Positions 34,606-42,211 of a stretch of DNA of 64,000 bases are shown in pieces; the first letter of the stretch is position 1; the number at the start of each line of letters is the position of its first letter. Under the pieces are notes generated by a model. That model had not been told where the DNA came from. It did no database searches and was given only the letters and a program-made list of their open reading frames with translations. Source of the stretch: Saccharothrix sp. ST-888 (lineage in GTDB: Bacteria; Actinomycetota; Actinomycetes; Streptomycetales; Streptomycetaceae); the NCBI RefSeq assembly GCF_000955975.1, contig NZ_JYJF01000015.1, positions 16,478 to 80,477 on the forward strand, written 5' to 3'. The position numbers were made by a program, and so were the translations under genes.

Positions 34606-36318
34606 TTATGCGGTGAGCTCGGCCAGCATCGCCTCCCGGAAACGCAGTGTCGCGGCCAGCCGGTTGAAGGTGTCGGCCCAGGTGCTGTCCGGGGCGGTGC
34701 CGGACGCCAACGCCTCGACGGCCGGGGCGGTTTCGGGAGCGAGTGCGCGCTCCGTCATGCCCAGTACCCCGCTGTGGCTCCACGGGTAGGCCCCGGACCG
34801 GGCGGCGCGCTCAAGTGCCGCCACCACGGCGGTACTCAGCGGCGGCGTCCACGGGGTGGCGCAGGCGCCCAGCAGTTGGAACGCCTCGCCGAGGCCGTGG
34901 CTCTCGATGAACGAGGCTGTCCAGGCGGCCCGTTCGGCGGCCGGCAGGACGGCGAGCAGTTTGGCCGGTGCACCCGCCGCAGCACCTGCCCGGCCGGGCT
35001 GCGGAACAGGTCCGAGCAGGGCCCGGGCCCAGTCGGCATTGTGCTGGCGGACGGCGGCCCGCGCCCACCCCTCGCGGAGGTCCTCGGCCCAACTGCCGAC
35101 CTGGGCCGGGTAGTTGACTCCCTTCTCGGTGGCGTCACTGCCCTCTATGGCGCCGGGGTCGATGTCTCCCGGGTCGGCGTCGACGACGGGCAGTCGGAGC
35201 AGCTCCTCGGGAGTGCGGCCGACGTCGGAGGTCCACAGGTCGAGCGGGGCCGCCGCGATGATCTCGCCGAACCACCAGGCCCGTTGGCCCCGCCCGGTGG
35301 GCGACTTGGGAGGTATGCCGTCCCGCTGCATCGCCGCGTCGCACTCGGCCGGGGGGCTGATGGCGAGCCGGAGGCCGTCGGTGCCGGCCGCCGGGCGGGC
35401 CAGGCGCACGGCGGCGCGGGCGCGCTCCGCCATCCGGGCGGCGAGTGCCGACCGGGGCAGGGTGGAGAGCAGTTCGGCGGCCGTGGCCCGGACGTTCTTG
35501 CTGCGGTCCGAGAGCGCGGCCTCCAGGAACGGCTCGTCGAGCGGCGACAGGCCCTCCTGCAGGGAGTCCAGGAACAGCAGGCGGTCTTCGGCGCGCTCGG
35601 TGGACCAGGTGGAGCGCAGCAGGTCGAGGGCGGCGGCCGGGTCGCTGCGGCGGAGCCTGGTGAGGTGGGTGACCCGCTCGGCGAACAGGCCCTCCTGCCA
35701 GAGCCGTTCGCCCGGATCGGTGGTGCCGCCCGGATCGGTGGTGCCGCCCGGGCCGGTCGGGACTGTGCTGTTTTCGGTGCCCGGCTCCACCGCGGTGCGG
35801 GTGACGAACCGCCAGTCCGGGTTCCGCTCGGCGAGCCAGCGGCCGAGCGGGCCGGCCAGCGCGACCGCGTCGGGCCGCAGCTCGCTGCGGGCCCGGGCCG
35901 CGTCCAGCAGCGCGGGGACGAGTGCGGCGGGTGCCCGGTAGTCACGCTCCCGGGCGGTGGCGAGCCACTGCGGCAGCAGCTCGCCGAGGTTGGCCACCAT
36001 GCCCGCGCTGCCCCGACCGCCGACCAGGACGGCAAGGCGGCGGGCCGCTGCCTCGGGCAGCTCGCGGCGCGGGTCGGGCGCGGCCGGTTCGGGCAGCGCG
36101 TCGGCCTCGGCGGCCACCGCTCCGGCCCGGCGCCGGACGGTCTCCAGCGCGGCCAGCTCCAGCAGTGCGGTGGCGGCGTCCGTGCGGTCCACGGAGTGTG
36201 CGGCTCCGGTGAGCGCGGGCGAGCCGCTCAGCTCGGGCAGCGGGCGGCGGTCGGTGCCGAGCATGGCGGTGGTCCGGAGTTCTTCCCAGCTGTCGCTGGC
36301 GGTCGTGAGAGCGGTCAC
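34606..36318 (-). CDS. DUF5691-type helical repeat protein of the MoxR/VWA cluster
   Basis: A 570-residue cytoplasmic protein without catalytic motifs. Its sequence is alpha-helical and HEAT-like in the middle (about 245-300, EPFLEAALSDRSKNVRATAAELLSTLPRSALA-type pattern). It matches in layout the DUF5691 proteins that occur next to SWIM, MoxR and VWA genes; that name is from memory of such clusters. A GGTTDP duplication (about 190-202) is visible. The start GTG 36318 follows GAGGAG by 8 bases. It lies 274 bases after the SWIM gene, same strand; the gap has small inverted repeats around GCCTGCC (36511-36534) and no gene. Role likely scaffold or substrate adaptor, which is inference. Confidence 0.78.
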   Translation of the reverse strand: MTALTTASDSWEELRTTAMLGTDRRPLPELSGSPALTGAAHSVDRTDAATALLELAALETVRRRAGAVAAEADALPEPAAPDPRRELPEAAARRLAVLVGGRGSAGMVANLGELLPQWLATARERDYRAPAALVPALLDAARARSELRPDAVALAGPLGRWLAERNPDWRFVTRTAVEPGTENSTVPTGPGGTTDPGGTTDPGERLWQEGLFAERVTHLTRLRRSDPAAALDLLRSTWSTERAEDRLLFLDSLQEGLSPLDEPFLEAALSDRSKNVRATAAELLSTLPRSALAARMAERARAAVRLARPAAGTDGLRLAISPPAECDAAMQRDGIPPKSPTGRGQRAWWFGEIIAAAPLDLWTSDVGRTPEELLRLPVVDADPGDIDPGAIEGSDATEKGVNYPAQVGSWAEDLREGWARAAVRQHNADWARALLGPVPQPGRAGAAAGAPAKLLAVLPAAERAAWTASFIESHGLGEAFQLLGACATPWTPPLSTAVVAALERAARSGAYPWSHSGVLGMTERALAPETAPAVEALASGTAPDSTWADTFNRLAATLRFREAMLAELTA

Positions 36319-36592
36319 TGGTCGGCTCCTCTGCTCGGGCGGGCGGGTCGGTCCGCGGCGGTGCGTGCGATGTCGGCCGGATCGGGGACGTGGTCCGTGC
36401 GCGGTGGGCGAGTCCGGGTGGGCGGCTCGGCCGGCCCGGTCGGCTGCTTCGCCCCGCGTGCGGAGTGCGCCGACATTGGGCGCCGGGTGGCCCGGTCGAG
36501 CCCGTCCAGCCTGCCGGGCCTGTCAGGCAGGCCGTCGAGGCCGGCCCGGACTGCCGGGCTCCGTCGGGCAGTTGACGACGGTGGGCGGAAGG

Positions 36593-37912
36593 TCACTGGG
36601 CCACCCCCGTCGGGCGGTGGTCGTGGCCCCAGGCGGTGACCGGGGCGAAGCCCGCGTGCCCGTACTCGCCGAAGAGGGTGACCGGGTGGCCGGCCGAGAC
36701 CGCGGCCAGCCGCCAGAGCGCGGACTCCGGGGCGCTGCCGCGACGGACCGGGACGCCGTGCCGGCCGTCCGTCAGCTGCCAGCCGTCGGAGCCGAGGACG
36801 GGCACGACGCCGCTCAGGGTGGTCGGCCAGGACTCCAGCCACGGATCGTCCGCGACCGCCGCGCCGTACTCGGCGACCGCCTCGGTCACCGAGAGGCCGG
36901 CCGGTGCCTCGGCCGGGCCCGTCTCGGGAGCGCCGTACCGGGTGCCGAGGACGGCTCGCAGGGGCCGGACGCCCGGGTGGAAGGCCAGCTCGGCCTCCAG
37001 CAGCCGACCGGTGGGCAGGGCCAGGTCGGGCGCCTGGCCGGGGCGGCCGAAGGCGAGCAGCAGGGCCGGCCGGCCGGTCTTGGCGCCGCGCAGCCAGAGC
37101 CGGCGGGTGGTCAGCCGCTCGTCCGAGGTGTCCCGGGTGCCGAGTACCAGCCAGCGGTCCCGCACGGTCGGCCCGGCGAGCAGCTCGGCGGTCTCGGTGG
37201 TGAAGCCGACCCGGGCCCGGACGGTCGCGGCGAGCGGGTCGGGCAGTTGCTCGACCCGGCCGTACGCGCCGGCCAGCAGGTGCAGCAGTGCGTACTCGGC
37301 GAGCAGGCCCTGCTGCGGGGTGTCGTCCAACTCCCGGACGCGGGAGGCCAGGCCGGGGGCCTGGGCGTCGACCATCCGGGCCGCGACCTCGCCCCAGCCG
37401 CCGGTGGCGGCGGTGTGGTCGGCGAGCCCGTGCCGCACCCGGTCGGCCAGTCGCAGCCGCAGCTCCTGCGCGCCGGCCGCGACCCGGGCGGCCCGCCGGT
37501 CGGCCCGGCGCAGGGCCGCTGCCGGGTCGGCCGCCTCCGCCTTGGCCGTCCGCCGCTGGACCGCCTGTTCGCTGCGCTGCTGACGGCCGTTCAGCCACTC
37601 GGCGGCCCACTCGGGCGGCTCGGCGGCCTCGGCGACCGCCTCCGGGCTGCCGCTCCAGAGCAGCAGCAGCCCCAGTGCGTGCTTGCACGGGAACTTCCGG
37701 CTGGGGCAGGTGCACTTGTACGCGGGCGTGGTCAGCTCGACCACTGTCCGGTACGGCGTACTGCCGCTGCCCCTGCACTGCCCCCACAGCGCGCCCTGCC
37801 CCCAGCCGGTCTGCGACCAGGGGGCGGGCGCCGACAGCTTTCCGGCCGCCTTGCACGACGCCTGGTCGGGCGCGAGGGACAGGACGTGTTCGGTGCTCCA
37901 GCGTTCCTCCAT
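36593..37912 (-). CDS. SWIM zinc-finger protein of the MoxR/VWA cluster
   Basis: The 439-residue protein carries a SWIM finger near residues 64-81, CTCPSRKFPCKH, fitting CxC-x6-CxH. The rest is helical and has no known catalytic motif; an Arg/Ala-rich helix (about 110-150) could bind nucleic acid. SWIM fingers mediate DNA or protein binding in helicases, transposases and recombination factors. I start at ATG 37912, which falls 7 bases after the -10 box of a damage-type promoter, so the mRNA should be leaderless; there is no Shine-Dalgarno. It is divergent from the MoxR gene and followed by DUF5691. Confidence 0.87.
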   Translation of the reverse strand: MEERWSTEHVLSLAPDQASCKAAGKLSAPAPWSQTGWGQGALWGQCRGSGSTPYRTVVELTTPAYKCTCPSRKFPCKHALGLLLLWSGSPEAVAEAAEPPEWAAEWLNGRQQRSEQAVQRRTAKAEAADPAAALRRADRRAARVAAGAQELRLRLADRVRHGLADHTAATGGWGEVAARMVDAQAPGLASRVRELDDTPQQGLLAEYALLHLLAGAYGRVEQLPDPLAATVRARVGFTTETAELLAGPTVRDRWLVLGTRDTSDERLTTRRLWLRGAKTGRPALLLAFGRPGQAPDLALPTGRLLEAELAFHPGVRPLRAVLGTRYGAPETGPAEAPAGLSVTEAVAEYGAAVADDPWLESWPTTLSGVVPVLGSDGWQLTDGRHGVPVRRGSAPESALWRLAAVSAGHPVTLFGEYGHAGFAPVTAWGHDHRPTGVAQ

Positions 37913-37919
37913 GCCGACG

Positions 37920-37942
37920 ACGCTAGGACGGGCCACTGACAG
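37920..37942 (-). promoter_or_regulatory. exact PafBC-type (RecA-NDp) promoter of the SWIM gene
   Basis: On the minus strand: TGTCAGTG (37941-37934), 8 bases, TAGCGT (37925-37920). It satisfies every fixed position of TGTCRGTG-N8-TAnnnT. A second TGTCAGT in the same orientation lies exactly 21 bases further upstream (37962-37956), two helical turns away. Transcription would begin at the A of ATG 37912. Confidence 0.75.
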
Positions 37943-37985
37943 ACGGGCCCGGCGAACTGACACCCGGTCATCGAGCCGGCGTCCG

Positions 37986-38008
37986 TTGTCAGTGGGTGGG
38001 TGCATGGT
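37986..38008 (+). promoter_or_regulatory. near-match PafBC-type promoter of the MoxR operon
   Basis: TTGTCAGTG (37986-37994) is exact; after 8 bases comes CATGGT (38003-38008), matching two of three fixed positions of TAnnnT. It would give a leader of about 135 bases before ATG 38150. TACGAT at 38034-38039 is an alternative -10. Confidence 0.5.
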
Positions 38009-38149
38009 TGTTCCTGCGAGTCGGGAACGTACGTACGATTCACCCGTTCTCGCACGTCAGAAGACATCTGCGCCGATGCTCCCCACTGATCCACAACCGT
38101 CCGGGCACCCTCGCCAAGGGGCTCGGCGGCCGACCCCGAGGAGCTTTTG

Positions 38150-39262
38150 ATGACCACCCTTACGAGTGAATCCACCGCCCCGGCCGAGGTCCTGCGTCAG
38201 CACGCCGAGGACGCCTTCGCCGCCGAGCTGGCCGCCCTCGCCGAGCAGGACGACCGGCCGCGCCCCGAGCGCTGGCGGCTCTCGCCGTGGGCCGTCGCCA
38301 CGTACCTGCTGGGCGGCGAGCTGCCCGACGGCACCGTGATCACCCCCAAGTACATCGGCCCGCGCCGGGTCGTCGAGGTCGCCGTCACCACGCTGGCCAC
38401 CGACCGCGCGCTGCTGCTGCTCGGGGTCCCCGGCACCGCGAAGACCTGGGTCTCCGAGCACCTCGCCGCGGCGATCAGCGGCGACTCCACGCTGCTCGTC
38501 CAGGGCACCGCGGGCACCCCGGAGGAGGCCGTCCGCTACGGGTGGAACTACGCCCAGCTGCTGGCCCAGGGCCCGAGCCGGGAGGCCCTGGTGCCCTCGC
38601 CGGTGATGCGGGCGATGGCCGACGGCATGATCGCCCGGGTCGAGGAGCTGACCCGTATCCCGGCGGACGTCCAGGACAGCCTGATCACCATCCTGTCCGA
38701 GAAGACGCTGCCGATACCTGAGCTCGGCACCGAGATCCAGGCCGTCCGCGGCTTCAACCTGATCGCCACCGCCAACGACCGCGACCGCGGCGTCAACGAC
38801 CTCTCCAGCGCGCTACGCCGCCGGTTCAACACCGTGGTCCTCCCGCTGCCCGGCACGCTGGAGGAGGAGGTCGACATCGTCACCCGCCGGGTCAACCAGC
38901 TCGGTCGCTCGCTCGACCTGCCCGAGCTGCCCGGTGGCGCCGAGGAGATCCGACGGGTCGTCACCGTCTTCCGTGAGCTGCGCGACGGCATCACCGCCGA
39001 CGGCCGCACCAAGGTCAAGACGCCCAGCGGCACCCTCTCCACGGCCGAGGCGATCTCGGTCGTCACCAACGGCCTCGCCCTGGCCGCCCACTTCGGCGAC
39101 GGCGTGCTGCGCGCGGCCGACGTCACCACCGGCATCGCCGGGGCCGTGGTCCGCGACCCGGTCGCCGACCAGGCGGTCTGGCGCGAGTACGTCGAGGGCG
39201 TGATCCGCGAGCGCGACGGCTGGAAGGACTTCTACCGCGCCGCCCGCGAGAACTCCCGCTGA
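38150..39262 (+). CDS. MoxR-family AAA+ ATPase
   Basis: A 370-residue AAA+ protein. Walker A is GVPGTAKT (92-99, Lys98), followed by VQGTAGTPEEAVRYGWNY. The Walker B region reads MIARVEELTRIP: the usual Asp is replaced by Val and only the Glu pair remains. Sensor 1 (LIATANDRDRG) and the Arg-finger region (SSALRRRFN) are present. MoxR ATPases act with VWA-domain partners as chaperone or activation machines, and a VWA gene follows two genes later. GAGGAG sits 6 bases before ATG 38150. Next gene begins 31 bases on. Confidence 0.9.
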   Translation: MTTLTSESTAPAEVLRQHAEDAFAAELAALAEQDDRPRPERWRLSPWAVATYLLGGELPDGTVITPKYIGPRRVVEVAVTTLATDRALLLLGVPGTAKTWVSEHLAAAISGDSTLLVQGTAGTPEEAVRYGWNYAQLLAQGPSREALVPSPVMRAMADGMIARVEELTRIPADVQDSLITILSEKTLPIPELGTEIQAVRGFNLIATANDRDRGVNDLSSALRRRFNTVVLPLPGTLEEEVDIVTRRVNQLGRSLDLPELPGGAEEIRRVVTVFRELRDGITADGRTKVKTPSGTLSTAEAISVVTNGLALAAHFGDGVLRAADVTTGIAGAVVRDPVADQAVWREYVEGVIRERDGWKDFYRAARENSR

Positions 39263-39293
39263 TCCACCGGACTTGTTGAGAGGGGAGGACACC

Positions 39294-41933
39294 ATGAGCA
39301 CCGACGTGACCCTGCTGGGCGTACGGCACCACGGGCCCGGCTCGGCCCGCGCGGTGGCCGCCGCGCTGGAGCAACTGCGGCCGGACGCCGTCCTGATCGA
39401 GGGCCCGCCCGAGGCCGATCAGATCATCGCGCTGGCGGGTGAGAAGGACATGGTGCCGCCCGTCGCCCTGCTCGCCCACGCCGTCGACGACCCGGCCAAG
39501 GCCGCGTTCTGGCCCTTCGCGGCCTTCTCGCCCGAATGGGTCGCCATCCGGCACGCGATCGAGCACGAGATCCCGGTCAGGTTCATCGATCTGCCCGCCG
39601 CCCAGACCTTCGCCCTGGTAGAGGGTGCCGGGGGAGTGCCGGGGGGCACTTCCCCGGCACCGGCGGCGACCGATCCGGAGAACGCGCCGGCAACCGCGCC
39701 GGAGACCGGTTCGAAGCCCGGATCCGAGACCGGGCCGTCGACCGGTTCGGAGGGCGGGGCGGAGGGCGGTGCCGAGGCCGGCGCGGCGGGCGCGCAGCCG
39801 GTCGTCCACGACCCGATCGGCGCCCTCGCACAGGCCGCCGGGCACGACGACCCCGAGCGCTGGTGGGAGGACGTGATCGAGCACCGCGCACCCGGCGCCG
39901 ACGCCCTCGCCCCCTTCGCCGCCGTCGCCGAGGCGATGACCGCCCTGCGCGAGCCGCGCCCCGCCGCCGACCCGGAGGGCAGCGGCACCGCCGCCGGCCC
40001 GGGTCCCGGCACGGCCGTGGCCGTCGGCCGCCGGGACGAACTGCGCGAGGCCCACATGCGCCAGCAGATCCGTGCCGCCCGCCGCGCCGGGCACACCCGG
40101 ATCGCCGTGGTCTGCGGCGCCTGGCACGTCCCCGCCCTGCAGACCATGCCGACCGTCGCCCACGACCGGGCCCAGCTCGCCGGGCTGCCCAAGAAGGTGA
40201 AGACCGACATCACCTGGGTGCCCTGGACTCACCGCAGGCTCTCCCAGCACACCGGCTACGGCGCCGGGATCGACTCGCCCGGCTGGTACCAGCACCTCTT
40301 CACCGCCGGGTCCGAGCCGGTGGTCCGCTGGATGACCAGGGTCGCCGAGCTGCTCAGGGCGGAGGACCACCCGGTCTCCTCGGCCCACGTCATCGAGGCC
40401 GTCCGCCTCGCCGACACGCTCGCCGTGATGCGCGGCCGCCCGCTCGCGGGGCTCACCGAGACCCTCGACGCCGTACGGTCCGTCATGTGCGACGGCTCCG
40501 ACGTCGCCCTCGCCCTGGTGCACGACCGGCTGGTGGTCGGCGACGCCCTCGGTGAGGTTCCCGACGCGGTGCCCGCCGTCCCGCTCCAACGCGACCTCGC
40601 CCGACTCCAGCGCAGCCTCCGGCTCAAGCCGGAGCCCGGGGAGCGCACGCTCGACCTCGACCTGCGCAAGGAGCTGGACGCCGCCCGCTCCCGACTCCTG
40701 CACCGCCTGCGGCTGCTCGGCCTCGGCTGGGGCACCCCCAGCCGATCCGCCGTCAACTCCACCGGCACCTTCCGGGAGAGCTGGCGACTGCGCTGGGAGC
40801 CGGAGTTCGCGGTACGCGTCGTCGAAGCCGCCCAGTGGGGAACGACGGTCGAGGACGCGGCGACCGGCAAGGCCGTCGAGAACGCCGTCGGCGCGACCGA
40901 ACTCGCCGAACTCACCGGCCTCGCCGAACACTGCCTGCTTGCCGGGCTGCCCGCCGCACTGCCCGCCGTGATGCGGATCCTCGCCGACCGGGCCGCACTG
41001 GACACCGACGTCGCCCACCTCGCCGACGCCCTCCCCGCACTGGTCCGGGCGCTGCGCTACGGCGACGTCCGGGGCACCGACGGCAGCGCCCTGGACGGCG
41101 TCGCCCGTGGTCTCGCCGACCGGATCTGCATCGGCCTCCCAGCAGCCTGCGCCGGCCTCGACGCGGACGGCGCAACCGCCATGCGCAGCCGCCTCGACGC
41201 CGTGCACACGGCCGTCGGCCTCCTGGCGCCGGCGGCACCTGCCCAGCAGCTGGTGCAGACCGCGTCCACCGCGCTAGCCGGGGCCGCAGAGCCCACCGCG
41301 CTAGCCGGGGCCGCCGCGCCCGCCGCGCCCGCCGCGCCCGCCGCGCCCGCCGCGTCCGCCGGGGCCGACTCGCCGGCCGAGCGGTGGGCCGGGACGCTGC
41401 GCTCGCTCGCCCGCCGGGAGCCTTCGGCGGGCCCGGCCACCGGAGTGCCCGGCCTGCTGCGGGGTCGGGCCGTCCGGTTGCTGCTGGACGACGGGCGGCT
41501 CGACTCGGCCGAGGCCGGGCGCCGGATGGGCCTGGTCCTCTCGATGGCCAACGCCCCTGCGGACGCGGCCGGTTGGGTCGAGGGCTTCCTCGCCGGGGGC
41601 GGGGCGCTGCTGCTGCACGACACCCGGCTGCTCGGGCTGCTCGACGAGTGGCTGAGCGGGGTCCCCGGCGAGGTCTTCGTCGACGTACTGCCGCTGCTCA
41701 GGCGGACGTTCGCCGAATTGGAGAACGGTGTCCGGCGGACGGTCGGCGAGCGGGTCGCCTCCGGTCCGCTCGGTGTCCGCTCGCCCGTAGCGGTCGCTCC
41801 CACCGTCCGGATCGACCAGGCCAGGGCCGACGCCGTACTTCCCACCCTCGCCCTACTGCTCGGCCTCCCGGTCCCCGGCCAGGAGTCGGGCAAGCCCCGG
41901 ATCCCCCGCCAATCCGACCGTCGCGCTTCCTGA
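39294..41933 (+). CDS. DUF5682-type protein, TraB/EreA-like hydrolase fold
   Basis: A large 879-residue protein. Its first 300 residues show motifs of the TraB/Tiki/erythromycin-esterase-like superfamily: GVRHHGPGSA (9-18), LIEGPPEAD (34-42, Glu36), and later IAVVCGAWHVPAL, whose His fits a metal-ligand position. Between them is a low-complexity insert (about 110-165) that includes a hairpin repeat, and near 655-690 a duplicated TALAGAA segment plus an Ala-Pro-Ala run. The C-terminal part is helical, WAGTLRSLARREP to LPLLRRTFAEL. Residue motifs are mine by eye; the DUF name is recalled from similar clusters. ATG 39294 follows GGGGAGGA by 6 bases. Confidence 0.8.
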   Translation: MSTDVTLLGVRHHGPGSARAVAAALEQLRPDAVLIEGPPEADQIIALAGEKDMVPPVALLAHAVDDPAKAAFWPFAAFSPEWVAIRHAIEHEIPVRFIDLPAAQTFALVEGAGGVPGGTSPAPAATDPENAPATAPETGSKPGSETGPSTGSEGGAEGGAEAGAAGAQPVVHDPIGALAQAAGHDDPERWWEDVIEHRAPGADALAPFAAVAEAMTALREPRPAADPEGSGTAAGPGPGTAVAVGRRDELREAHMRQQIRAARRAGHTRIAVVCGAWHVPALQTMPTVAHDRAQLAGLPKKVKTDITWVPWTHRRLSQHTGYGAGIDSPGWYQHLFTAGSEPVVRWMTRVAELLRAEDHPVSSAHVIEAVRLADTLAVMRGRPLAGLTETLDAVRSVMCDGSDVALALVHDRLVVGDALGEVPDAVPAVPLQRDLARLQRSLRLKPEPGERTLDLDLRKELDAARSRLLHRLRLLGLGWGTPSRSAVNSTGTFRESWRLRWEPEFAVRVVEAAQWGTTVEDAATGKAVENAVGATELAELTGLAEHCLLAGLPAALPAVMRILADRAALDTDVAHLADALPALVRALRYGDVRGTDGSALDGVARGLADRICIGLPAACAGLDADGATAMRSRLDAVHTAVGLLAPAAPAQQLVQTASTALAGAAEPTALAGAAAPAAPAAPAAPAASAGADSPAERWAGTLRSLARREPSAGPATGVPGLLRGRAVRLLLDDGRLDSAEAGRRMGLVLSMANAPADAAGWVEGFLAGGGALLLHDTRLLGLLDEWLSGVPGEVFVDVLPLLRRTFAELENGVRRTVGERVASGPLGVRSPVAVAPTVRIDQARADAVLPTLALLLGLPVPGQESGKPRIPRQSDRRAS
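39625..39660. repeat. intragenic 16-base-stem hairpin repeat
   Basis: 39625-39640 pairs with 39645-39660 across GGGG, with a single G-T pair. The core GGGGGGCACTTCCCCGGC is close to GGGGGCACCTCCCGGC at 50743-50758, an intergenic repeat, so both look like members of one streptomycete repeat family. Here it is read through in frame inside the DUF5682-type gene. Confidence 0.7.
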
Positions 41934-42211
41934 CCGGAAGTCACCGCACCCGTCCGGCCGAGGCCGCGACCCCGCACCTCCGTCGTCCACACGCGCTCGC
42001 GCCGACCGTGCAACGCCCCGGCGAGCCGCACTTGTCAGTCCCGCCGGAGAAGCTGACGCTGCGCCGGTTGAACCCTGCGATCCCCCTGCATCCCGCAGGC
42101 GAGCCCACGGCAGAACCGGGGCACCGAGCCCACCCCCAGCGCCGCCCACAGAGCGCCGCCCACAGAGCCCCCGCGCCCGTACCCGAGAGCTCCCCAGACG
42201 AGGAGATCGAG
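41934..42211. promoter_or_regulatory. gap with weak damage-type motif before the VWA gene
   Basis: TTGTCAGTC (42032-42040), 8 bases, GAAGCT (42049-42054): the first element has its last base changed and the -10 matches two of three fixed positions. A perfect 20-base GAGCGCCGCCCACA-type direct duplication is visible around 42148-42176. The VWA gene may thus have its own promoter. Confidence 0.3.

Noticed and set aside
34511..36534. TGTCAGGC near 36520 as another damage-type motif before DUF5691
   Set aside because: It lacks the RGTG ending and a TAnnnT at the right spacing; it is better explained as part of a small inverted repeat.
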